Source: Lepidurus packardi
Taxonomy: Eukaryota > Arthropoda > Branchiopoda > Notostraca > Triopsidae
Assembly (NCBI GenBank): GCA_023053545.1
Contig: JAKZAN010000007.1
Span: forward strand, 8,742,001-8,806,000
Direction of reading: 5' to 3'
DNA: 64,000 nucleotides
Numbering within the stretch: the stretch's first letter is position 1; each line of letters starts with the position of its first letter. The position numbers and the translations under genes were made by a program. The notes beneath the pieces were generated by a model that saw only the letters and a list, made by a program, of their open reading frames with translations, did not search any database and was not told where the DNA came from. This document shows, one piece after another, positions 12,822-22,663 of this stretch.

Positions 12822-13598
12822 AAAAATAAGTATATCGTTTTATTCGCAGTAGACGAGTTTTATTTTTCTTAGAACGTCTGCCAAGGCAAACTAAACCATT
12901 TCTTGATTTTCGGAAGTTTTAACCAAACAATAGGTCGTGTAGAGTTTCTTTATTGGGATTGACAGTTCTGGGGACAATTTTTTAAGGTTTATTGTTGCTG
13001 GTGTATTATTAGAAAAAGTATTCCTTCGTGTGGTCGGCTTAACTGCATAGAAAATTTAATTAAACTGCATGGCCATTCCAGAAGTGCCTAACGAATATAT
13101 AAAAGCTGTCTCCTGAATCATGTGCACCAACAGAGTATTAGAATGTTGCACCAGAGTTGTACGCTTGAAATCCTTCTATTTTTCCATAGCACTTATTAAT
13201 GAAGGAGCTTTTACGACATAGAACTTTGTTTGACATAGAACTTTTACGACAGACTTCCGGAGTTCATTCCGTATGTGAAAGATAGGCTTAAATAATTAGA
13301 CGAATGAGTTGCCTTACCTAGGAAGTAAGAGTAGATTACTTGGAATATGCTCAGATCACTTACAAGCTATATTCTTCGAAGGGAAGGAGAGATAGATGTG
13401 AGTGCTTCGTCTACAGTCTACTCAGTCGGAAGCAAATTAGTTAAGTTTCCTTGGAGTATTTCGTTGCTGTGTCTCATTTTCGCACACAATATGATCGGCT
13501 TTCTTAAACGATTTTTATAGTTTGGAGCACTTCGTGTCTTGCCCGCTTAGCAGAACTGATAACCTTTTTGTTCAGCTAGAAACTTTGCTATTGCTATT
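12822..13598. other. Spacer upstream of CerS-C (copy of 9748-10493)
   Basis: No coding exon is seen. It is colinear with the CerS-A/CerS-B spacer. It contains TATATAAAAG at about 13096-13105, a possible TATA element roughly 500 bp before the CerS-C start codon. Confidence 0.5.
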
Positions 13599-15262
13599 AT
13601 GGAAACTCCGGCCATGATCTTCCAGGCGGTTAAAGATGTTTTCTTTTCTGAGGTGAGGATAGTTCCCTTCATTCATTTCCAAAATGGCGGCCAGTAATAA
13701 TTGTGCAAAATGTGATGTAGGTGACAGAAGAAGAGCTTCGCAAGAACTCGGAAGTGGGTTGGAATTTTATTTATGTGCCAATGATCCTCGCAGTACTCTT
13801 AATGGGATTACGTCATATCGTTGAAAAGTATATTGTGTTGCAATTAACATATTGTTCTAAGTGCTTTACGTGAATTGTAGTCATATATTCCGTCCACTGG
13901 GTATCCTACATGGCTTGAAACCCGTACACAAAACCAATGTACCATACAATTCATTGCTGGAGCAAGTCTACGGATCGCATCGCAAGCGATTTCCATCAGC
14001 AAATAAAGTATGCGGCACATAGCATATTGACCTCTGCATTCAAATGAATGACTGAATTTTTCTGCCCATGTGTACAGATCAAGCAAATGACAAAAGAATT
14101 GGGCTGGACAGAGCGACAAGTACAGAGATGGTTTAGGCTCAGAATGGCTAAGGATAAACCACCTAAACTTGTCAAGTTTATGGAAAGCGGGTAAAACGTT
14201 TGATGAAGACGTATGGAATAAGGCTAATGCTTTTGTATTGCCTTCGTTTATTAGGTGGAAATTTACGTTTTATTTAATCATGACATTGTTTATGATCATT
14301 GCTGCTGTTAGATTAGAATGTGATTGGGCGTTTAACATTCCAGAGCATCACAGGAACTTCCCTTATAACGTAAATACGTAGTATTCTCATATGAAACCTG
14401 TAATTAATTATGTTTACTAGGCTAAATCTCCATCAGTTTGGATAATCTACATATTCGAGCAGGCCTTCTACGTGGCATCATTTTTTTCTATCTTTACGGA
14501 CGTACGGAGAAAGGATTTTTTTGAAATGATGATGCATCATATAATAGCCGTTTTGCTTCCTTGTCTATGTTGGTAAGCTCGACTTCAAACAAAATTAACA
14601 AATGAACTTACTGGAAAGGAACTGAATTAATTATTTTTATTTTACTCTGCTTTAAAAAGGTACTACAATGCACTTCGTTGGGGTGCAATGATCTATCTAA
14701 CCCACGATTGCTGTGATGTATTTTTGGAAGTAAGCTTATACGTCAATTGCTTCTTTCTCTAATAAAATTGCATTACTCGCTTTTTCATAGTTAGCGAAAA
14801 TGCTCAATTATGTCAAATGGAAGCGATCAGCTGACGCCTGTTTCTATTTATTCACCATGGTTTGGTGTGTCAACCGGCTTTACATTTTCCCCTTTCATAT
14901 CTTGAGGAAGTCTGTATTTTTTAGGGAACGTCGTAATCAGTTATATAATTCACTGTTGATTTTTCTTTAGCGGACTTTTTCACTCGTTTGGATTCATGTA
15001 CACGCGACCGTATTACATCATCAATTTCGCCAGCATTATTCTCTTCATGCTCCACTTAGTCTGGACGTATTACATCATCAAAGTACTCCTTCGTGTGATG
15101 AGTGGAAAAGTAATTCATTCAAGAACCAACAGCGGCAATGCTTAATTTTTGTTTCTTTCATTCTTTCCGTAATAGGAGGGCAGGGACTCCCGTAGCTCCT
15201 CAAGTGACAATGAAATTTCTGCCGATGAAGAGAATGGAGCCGTAGTGAAAAAGAAGTCGTAA
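13599..15262 (+). CDS. Ceramide synthase CerS-C
   Basis: Ten exons: 13599-13652, 13721-13827, 13881-14007, 14078-14190, 14255-14369, 14421-14572, 14660-14729, 14791-14909, 14971-15109 and 15176-15262. The joined frame is 360 residues. It has the same architecture as CerS-B: a short N-terminal exon (METPAMIFQAV), the Hox-like segment, VRRKDFFEMMMHH and the Lag1 signature HDCCDVFLE. The donor of exon 8 is GTCTGT rather than GTACGT and codes LR instead of LW at the junction; it is weaker but usable. No stop or frameshift is present, so the copy looks functional. Differences from CerS-B cluster in exons 1, 6 and 9. The product is probably an ER ceramide synthase. Confidence 0.89.
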
Positions 15263-15884
15263 AGTTCCACTAAACCGAACGCAGAATGCTGGGAATTTTT
15301 TTAGTTCAATGTCTTGTCTTGCGGACTTTAGTATGCTTGCTGTGTGAACTGTCAAATTCCCTGCCCTTCAGCTCGTTGCACGTGGACCGGAGGTGGTTGG
15401 AGGTTGGTTCTCGCTAGATTTGGCCAGTTTTCAGTAGTCAAGCTTGTTGATGTTGACCGCTTCTCGCAAAGCAAGAGTTTCTCCAAATGGCCAACAATTA
15501 AACACTTGAAGCTCGGAAGTGCACATCCGTTTTATCAGTCAGTGTCAGTTCATTTGATTTCAGTTTTTACTAGTGATTCACACCATGCAGTGCCTTATAT
15601 GGGGAAAAAAATAGATCCGTACGAACTTAAGAACTCACTTTAACCGCAGTGGAAGGAAATAACAGATTAACAGATGTGACGTCACATACTTGCTTATCTC
15701 TAACGCGTCTGTTGTCGAACAATTGCCCTTATGCAGGCAATGTGGTTTTAGACTTTTTACCCGCCTTGAAAACATTTCCCCCCCTTTTCCTTCCTGTGTA
15801 TAATTTTTAAACAGGTTCACCGCGTCAACAAGCTGGGAAATTTGTGTGTGGGTGACCTGTTGGGTGCATACGTTAGTTTCCAAA
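15263..15884. other. Spacer between CerS-C and CerS-D
   Basis: The first ~370 bp copy the CerS-B downstream region. The remainder (15631-15884) is unique and contains no recognisable coding exon; it should hold the promoter and leader of CerS-D. Confidence 0.5.
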
Positions 15885-17630
15885 ATGGTCATATCCTTGC
15901 CCTGGGCTTCTTGGAGTTCCGCTGTTTGTATTTTGGTGATCTTTGATCAGGTAAAGACCGGAATTTGAGACTTGCAAACTTTTTCTGCCGGAAAGGCAAA
16001 AGCTGCTCTGCTCTGGTTTGCTTTATGTTTACATTTTCTTTGCAGTTGGGAAACTAATTTATGGCTGTTTACTCGTACAGGTATCGGCTTCTGCCAGAAC
16101 GGAGCTAATTCCAGATGAAATAAACGGAGCGTATTTTGCTGTGCAGTTGGGACTTGTCTTCGTGTTCCTGTGTCTCCGCCAATATTTAGAAACGTAAATT
16201 ATAAAGGTGATTATTCTGTTAGTTCCGTAGGAAAGTCTGGTTTTGGATCAATAGGTTCATTTATCGACCCCTGGGTGTTTATTGCGGTTTACGACCCCAT
16301 GAAAAGCGACTTCGTCTCGAGAAGAACGATTATTTGGAGCTAGCATACAAACGAAAGGCGCTGCACTTGGACCCGAAACACGTAACAGAAATAGAATAAA
16401 ACGCTTGACAATAAAGTTTTAACCGGAAATTGTAAAATAGTTGCAAGTCCTTTCTACTGCAACGCAATTGTCAGAGCGACAGATACAACGCTGGTTCCGG
16501 GTTAGGAAAGCCCTAGATAAACCGTCCACGCTCGTTAAATTCACTGAGAGTGGGTAAGCGAGGATGGAAAACTATGAGAAAACTTTAGAAACGAGGTTAA
16601 TAAGTTAACGTTCCAAAGATGGCGACTCACGTTTTATACCTCAATGGTAGTTTATGGTTTTTACCATCTTTCAAGCAAAGCTTGGTTTCTCGACGTATCC
16701 GAATGTTGGACAAACTTTCCAAATGACGTAAGTTTTTCGTCAGCTTATTTTGCATTGACAGAATGTTTATTTTATTTGTAGCCTGTCGAGGAGGACACGC
16801 TATGGTATTACACAATTGGACAAAGCTATTACCTGTCGTGTATTATATCCTCATTCTCAGATGTACGGCGGAAAGATTTTGTGGAGATGTTTATTCATCA
16901 CTGTAAGTTGTTTTTGAATAGATTTGCAACATTACAAGCATTCATTTTTAATCCATTTGAAGGTGTCACTTTCTTTCTCTTGTTCGCCTCCTTTTACTGC
17001 AATGCTGTTCGCATTGGCAGTTTAATCATGCTGGTCCATGACGTGTCGGACATCTTTATGGAGGTATAGTTCTAATAGTCTAATTCACTAGAGAGTTAGT
17101 TCAACGAACCACTTTGTCTTGGCAGTCCTCGAAGATGTTTCATTATGTGAAACTCAAATGGGTTTGCGACACCTGTTTTTGTGTATTTACGATCACGTGG
17201 GTCATTACACGGTTATATATATTCCCCTTTAAGATCATAAGAAGGTAAGCTTCGGTTTGCAGAGTCAGCTAAGATCACTTAACTAGACTGTTCGTAATAG
17301 CGTGATGTTCGAATCGCGTGATCTGCCGCAGTTGTATCCAGTTGTCTATTATTCATGTACTGTTGCCTTACTTACCTTGCTGTGCCTTCACATCGTATGG
17401 TCGTATTATATTTACCGAGTGTTCTACCAACACATTTTTGCAGGAAAAGTAAGTACTTTATTCATAATTAAATTGGCCTTTTTGTAGAACTCATGATTTT
17501 TTTTTTATTCCATGTCAATTTGTAGCCAACTGCAGACCCACGAAGTGCCTCATCAGGAAGTGAGAGTGAGAGTTCTGGATTGGAAGCTTTAACGTCCGAC
17601 AAGTCAAAACAGTCTCAAAAGAGTGATTAG
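15885..17630 (+). CDS. Ceramide synthase CerS-D
   Basis: Ten exons: 15885-15950, 16081-16193, 16255-16381, 16441-16553, 16619-16727, 16792-16912, 16963-17063, 17126-17244, 17301-17448 and 17526-17630. The joined frame is 373 residues. Exons 3, 4 and 8 have exactly the lengths of their counterparts in CerS-B and CerS-C (127, 113, 119), supporting homologous gene structure. The Hox-like segment QLSERQIQRWFRVRKALDK is encoded by exon 4. VRRKDFVEMFIHH and the Lag1-type signature HDVSDIFME (ending at residue 250) lie in exons 6-7, with methionine in place of the usual leucine. The C-terminus (DPRSASSGSESESSGLEA) is Ser/Glu-rich. It is the most diverged member of the array after CerS-A. An ATTAAA lies at about 17652. 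Confidence 0.9.
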
Positions 17631-18654
17631 CTCTACTTATTTCAGTTAGAAATTAAAGGCTCTAAAAGTGAGTACTTGGCAACTCGCTATTCCTGCCTTG
17701 ACTTTCAGTTGTGTTCTGTGTGCCAGATATTATCTAGATCAGTCTGCCGTTTCGAGATCAATTTTACATAGTATCGACTGTTTGCTACGTATTTAAATTG
17801 TATGCTGTTACGTGTGTTCTTTTAACAGGAAGGCAATTAAAGCCCTTCCATCTATATAGTGCTCGTTGGAAGACACATTTTATGCTCTTATAGTTTTACG
17901 CTTACGTGCAAACTAACGTGAGGAACATAAAAGAAATATCTTGATGAGAACGGGGTTTGTCTTACATTATTCATCCAGCGTGTAGTACAGTGTAAGAGAG
18001 CGCCAAAGTTCGGAGTATATGACTTAGCATGCCTCATCATTTCTTAACCGTATGCATGACATAACCCTATCGTTCAAAAGAACGCGCCGATGGCTGGAGG
18101 CGCCAACTGTATTCAATTCATACCCTACCACCTTTTAACCTTGTCGCTCGCTTCGTCGTTTGTGTTCACTTTGTATTCCGTCTCTCGTTCAGGTTTGTTG
18201 TGTTGTTTGATCTTCGTCTGCTATAGTTAGGTTCCGTAGGTGAGTAAACCAACCTAATTACAGTGCCTTGCTTCACTATTTTAAAAGCCTCGCCTTTCTA
18301 GACGACATGGTTTAGTTCCCACGACCTGTTCAAACGTGTATATTCATGATTAATCCATTACTTATCTAAAGATAACAAACGTTTAGTATACTATACATCT
18401 TACATGAAAAGCGTTTCATCAAGGTCAAGTTCAAGTGTGTCTATCCATTCCAAAAAACAGGAACTTAGACAGCCACTACTGCCTTGTTCTAATGTAAAAT
18501 TTCATTGTTTCTTTACAGGATGAATTATACCCGTCAACCTCTGGGTTTTAAATGCGTTGACACTTGGCGCAAGTTGTAAATTACAGCCGTGTTCTTAACC
18601 TTCTTATGCCCAACTTGATTAGCCTGGACATATCAGAAGCTCTTTGCGCCTGCC
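17631..18654 (+). other. CerS-D 3' region and BTB gene leader
   Basis: The stretch has no coding exon. A possible 5' UTR intron of the BTB gene is bounded by GTAG/GTGAGT (donor at about 18240) and CTTTACAG (acceptor at about 18518). If so, the leader carries a short upstream ORF starting ATGAATTATACCCG at about 18521. The exact transcription start is not visible. Confidence 0.4.
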
Positions 18655-20799
18655 ATGGCAGAGATTCAGGAGTTCTGCTTAAAGTGGAACAACTACCAGT
18701 CAAACCTGGCATCCGCTTTTTTGGACTTGAAGAGAGGAGAAGATTTTGTGGACGTCACGTTGGCATGTGATGGGCGCAGTGTTCAAGCCCATAGAGTGGT
18801 TTTGTCAGCTTGTAGCCCGTTCTTCAGAGACCTTCTAAAAGTAGCAGCCTTTCATTTGCATATCGAGTTCATTATTTTACTAGTTTTTTGTGTACCTGTT
18901 AGGCTACACCATGCAAGCACCCTATTGTCGTGCTAAAGGACGTTTCGTTTGGAGATTTAGTAGCCTTGATAGAGTTCATGTATCAAGGGGAAGTAAAGGT
19001 AGGACAAGACGGATTATCTTCCTTTCTACGCACCGCCGAAGTTTTGAGGATCAAAGGCTTAACCGAAGAGCCATCAACTCAAAAACGATCGAGACAAGTA
19101 CGCAAATTCTCAATTAAATGCCACAGATAATTGTATAACAAGTGTCATTAGGATGCAGAGCACTCGGTCTCTCCTACCTATCGAGGCAAATGCTGGCTGA
19201 AAGTGGATCGGCCAGTATCGACGCCTCCACCTAGTTTGTCCCAGCCTGTCATGTCTCATTCGTTCACTGGTCTACCTCCGCCTTCCATGTCCATTGTACC
19301 TCAGCCTCAAATTCCAACTCAGCAATCAAACGATGTTGTGGTCGAAAAGCAGCTGCGGTTATCGAGCTCCATTGCCGTCACAAAAAAGCTAAGATTGATC
19401 CCTTCCGCAGCTGTCCCTGAACCTGTTGAACTATCCCAGCCTCCAAGTGCAGCTTCTCCTTGTAATTGGCACTCAGAGCGAGATACTTCGGTCATCAGTC
19501 ACAACCCGAATCATTTCAATCCCATCACAGTGCGCAGTAAAGCTGAAATGATTGAGCTAGAAACTTCCAGTGGGAGCGACTGCATTGAAAAAGAAGAAGA
19601 CGAAGACAGAGTCTATCCCACTCCCCAACCCCATGTCCACATGCCCAGTTCCTTGGATGAACCGCCCGAAGACTCCTTCCGGATGCTGCCAAACGAGAGC
19701 CAACAGGAAATCAACGGTAGCTCATCACTTTTTCATAAGACAGATAAGTTTATACACCTGAAGCTTTCCTTCCAATGCGTTAGGAGCCATGGATGTCGGA
19801 ACCAGCTTGCCACCAAACCGTATACCTGAGCTGTCTCACATGCTGGGACCATACCAAGGCAGCGCCGAACCCATATCTACAGGTAAAGAAGAATGTATTC
19901 CTTTTTTTTTTCTCGTTTTTTGTCTTCCCATTACCTGCCTTTATTCTTGCCTTGCCGTGACTTGGAAAAAAGGCATGTCTGTATTGCTTTGGGAGCTCTG
20001 TCGGACGGGTATGTTCAGGGCCGTTCCTCTCCAAATAATCCTCTCACCCGCCCATCACCTCCACTGCACTTGCATGCAAACGAAAAAAACAAGTTAGAGC
20101 CCATCCTTTCCGCATAATCGCATTACCTCTGCTTCCACCATTGCAGGAATCCGAGACGGGGCTGCGAATGGCTATATTGGGGATAGCGGAATAGGAGGCG
20201 AAGGAGGAGGAGGAGGAGGAACGGTCATTGACGCTCCCGTCCCACACCTAAGCAATATTGATATGGTTTTCGGCGCTGGTGGTGGTAGTGGTTGTGGTGC
20301 AAGTCGCTTTCCTCAACGCAGCAAACCCTTTTCTTTGCCTCATTTGCCTTTACCAGGTGTTTCATTCATAAATGGAGACGTCTTGGATCCTTGCATGAGT
20401 ATCCATGCCAGAGCGGGTGATCTTTCGCCTTTACCTATTGACAATCCTGTCACACCTTTCCAATGTCCCATGTGCAGACGTTTTTATACCAGTTATGCGA
20501 GTGTCAAGCGACACATTCGCGATAGCCATCCCCTAACAGACGAAGTCTATCCTTGCAATATATGTGGCCGGAGTTATGGCTCCAGGAACAGTTTAGCGAC
20601 GCATAGGAGCACCAAGCATAGGGACAGCACCCGAAAGAACAAAACCATGGAATGGACTGGTCACATGGGGAGCTTAGACATTGCAGATAGTTTAGAGCTA
20701 GGCCAAGCCAAGCTGGAAGAAGATGAGGTAGATCTGGGTAGGACGTATCCTGGTGATATAGTGTTTGGTGTTCAAAATGGAAACGAAGATCCAACATAG
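18655..20799 (+). CDS. BTB/C2H2 zinc-finger transcription factor, isoform with proximal finger exon
   Basis: Exons: 18655-18840, 18903-19097, 19152-19716, 19784-19882 and 20147-20799, giving 565 residues. Residues 1-120 are an arthropod BTB domain opening with [14 protein letters not shown] and containing [23 protein letters not shown]-like [13 protein letters not shown] and EFMYQGEV. This arrangement is typical of broad, fruitless, tramtrack and lola, and closest by eye to broad. A long Pro/Ser-rich, low-complexity linker follows, with a Gly run at about 20200-20220. Two C2H2 fingers (CPMCRRFY...HIRDSH and CNICGRSY...HRSTKH) lie in the last exon, followed by an acidic tail. BTB mediates dimerisation and the fingers bind DNA; it should act as a nuclear regulator. 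AATAAA at 21095-21100 follows this exon. The donor at 19717 (GTAGCT) is weak, so the exon 3/4 border is the least certain. Confidence 0.85.
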
Positions 20800-21326
20800 T
20801 TCTATACCAATCCTCCGCTTTATACTAATACTAGTAATAATTATTATTATTTTATGTCACCAGTCTTTCTAAATGTGTCGTTGTTAAAAGCTGTAGGTAA
20901 AGCAAATGGAGGTCGCAATTTTTAACTGTGAAAAATTTTTAGTAAAGGACTCTACTCTTGTTTTGTTAACTTGTCTTCCCTCTCCTTTACTTCCCTGATC
21001 GCAAAATGTGTGCCAATAGGTTTGCTGTTGTGCGCATAAAGATTTGACACGTGAAAAAACTTTCATTCTGATCTCTTGGAAAATAAGATTATTAAATAAA
21101 GATGTAAATCGTTTTATGTAAACAAAAAACGGCTTGAATTGTGTGTTTGAATTACTATTATTATTATTTTATTTATTTTTTTAAATTAATACCAACGCAG
21201 GCTTCCGCCTATTGTTGGTTATCTTTATTAAAGGTCCGTTTTTATATAGCTCTTTTAAACTTATGATATAATTATATACGAAGGGAGGGTAATTTAACCA
21301 GGTATTATCATTATTAATTCTTATAG

Positions 21327-21757
21327 AAAAGAATAGCGGTCGGACGGTGACGCATCAGCGACCGCGTTGGCAGTGTCCGTTTTGTTCGCGTCTCTTGTCC
21401 AGTCGCTCCAGTGTTCGCCGGCACGTGGAAGACCGCCATACGACAGACGGATCAAGGCAACAGTGCCCCATTTGCGAGAGACAGTATCGGACGCGCAATA
21501 GCTTGCAGTTCCATTTGAGCACAGCTCACCGCGACCGCGATCCTTCGTTACGGATGCGACGCCGATTCCGGAATGCAATGTCTGCGAACGTTTCTGCTCT
21601 CGCTGTACCTGAGTTCAAAGATTTACCTCCGCCCGTACCTCTTACGCCGCAAAAATTAGCGGAAGCTGTAGTACACCGCAACGGAGAACCTTCGGTTATC
21701 GTCAAAGTAGAAGAGCAGCCAAGAATTGTTTCCTTTAACGCTAACGCGACGTTGTAG
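21327..21757 (+). CDS. Alternative terminal zinc-finger exon of the BTB gene
   Basis: After TTCTTATAG the exon opens with two bases that complete a codon, the same phase as the exon at 20147. It can therefore be spliced directly to the exon ending at 19882, giving a 491-residue isoform. It encodes RPRWQCPFCSRLL...HVEDRH and QQCPICERQY...HLSTAH, two C2H2 fingers spaced like the proximal pair but with different base-contact residues. A short tail with KVEEQP (a possible SUMOylation-like motif) precedes TAG. A polyadenylation signal sits between the two finger exons, so choice of terminal exon would be coupled to poly(A) choice, as known for broad-complex and lola. Confidence 0.8.
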
Positions 21758-22293
21758 GAACCAATTAGCAAAAAGGAAAAGAGAGATCTTACCCAACGGT
21801 TATGTAAAAGTACCTCGTCTAACAATACCAGCTCTATGTATTTTAAGTACCTATTCATTACTGGGCTTATAACTGATGTAACTTTTGTTTAATCGAGCGA
21901 TATTAATGTGGCTACCGGTGCTTAATTGTCTTCTCCAGTGTATGTCCAAAATTAAAAATGAGCCTCTCCCTCATGAATCTTGTGTACCTGCCTTGCGTGT
22001 GACGCGAATTGTGTGACCTGTGTCTTATGTCCTATAAAAACCATTTATTAGCCTGTGCACTTTGTATGTTGGAAACAAAAAAGCGTGTGTCATGTTAAAT
22101 TGATGTCGGGTTTATTTTGTACCAAGGTTTATAACATCGGAGACCTTGATAGAAGTGCAGTTGCGTTGTACTAACACCGTGTTTCTGGGAAATGCGAAGA
22201 TATACATGATAGCTTCTGCTGTCGGGAATAAAAATTGATTTTGTATCGAGAAACTTCAGAATTAAGAAACTATCCAAACCAAAAAGCATTCAA
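21758..22293. other. Intergenic region between BTB gene and tRNA
   Basis: It presumably includes the 3' UTR of the distal BTB isoform (ATTAAA near 21952). No coding exon is recognised. A T-run terminator for the adjacent - strand tRNA lies at 22281-22285, read as AAAAA on the + strand. Confidence 0.5.
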
Positions 22294-22366
22294 GGCATCG
22301 GTGGGATTCGAACCCGCGATCTCCTGCTTACTAGGCAGGCGCTTTAACCAACTAAGCCACGACGCC
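22294..22366 (-). tRNA. tRNA-Thr (anticodon AGU)
   Basis: The complement reads GGCGTCG-TG-GCTTAGTTGGTTAAAGC-G-CCTGC-CTAGTAA-GCAGG-variable-GCGGG-TTCGAAT-CCCAC-CGATGCC, 73 nt. The 7-bp acceptor stem pairs with one G-U. The 5-bp anticodon stem CCTGC/GCAGG encloses a loop with anticodon AGT. The D arm carries the A box (TGGCTTAGTTGG) and the T arm the B box (GGTTCGAAT). A T5 Pol III terminator lies just downstream. No intron is present. CCA is not encoded, as expected for a eukaryote. Confidence 0.95.
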
Positions 22367-22562
22367 TTTGATTATGTCTCAATTAAGAAATTATTTATAG
22401 GAAGGGAGCCTACCCTTGTTTATTTCGGCCTGCGGGGCATTGGGGGAAGCTAAAGTGGCCATTGTTCAAACGTGACTGGCTTGTTTGCAGCTTTTCCGGT
22501 TTAACCGTTTGCAGCTTTTCCAGCTGTTAAACCGTGACTCGGCAACGCGAATAGTTTGTACA

Positions 22563-22600
22563 TATAAGGGATACAGGTGCCTAACCGTGCTTAGTTACAC
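22563..22600 (+). promoter_or_regulatory. TATA-type promoter of the SDR gene
   Basis: TATAAG at 22563-22568 lies about 95 bp before the SDR start codon. An equivalent TATAAG with similar downstream sequence precedes the SDR pseudogene at about 32101, so the promoter was duplicated along with the gene. Confidence 0.45.
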
Positions 22601-22663
22601 CTGACAGACCGAGCAAAGCAAGTCTAAGTAGAGCTCTGTGATAAGATAAGAAAAGAATTTGCT

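Larger units (their letters stand above)
9511..15630 (+). repeat. ~3.05 kb tandem segmental duplication (two copies)
   Basis: Copy 1 runs from about 9511 (within CerS-A exon 7) to about 12555, and copy 2 from 12599 to about 15630. Each copy contains the end of a CerS-A-like gene, its downstream spacer, a complete ten-exon ceramide synthase and about 370 bp of downstream sequence. Exon lengths of the two complete genes are identical except for one-codon changes in exons 9 and 10. This is direct sequence evidence for a tandem duplication, most simply by unequal exchange. Confidence 0.85.
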
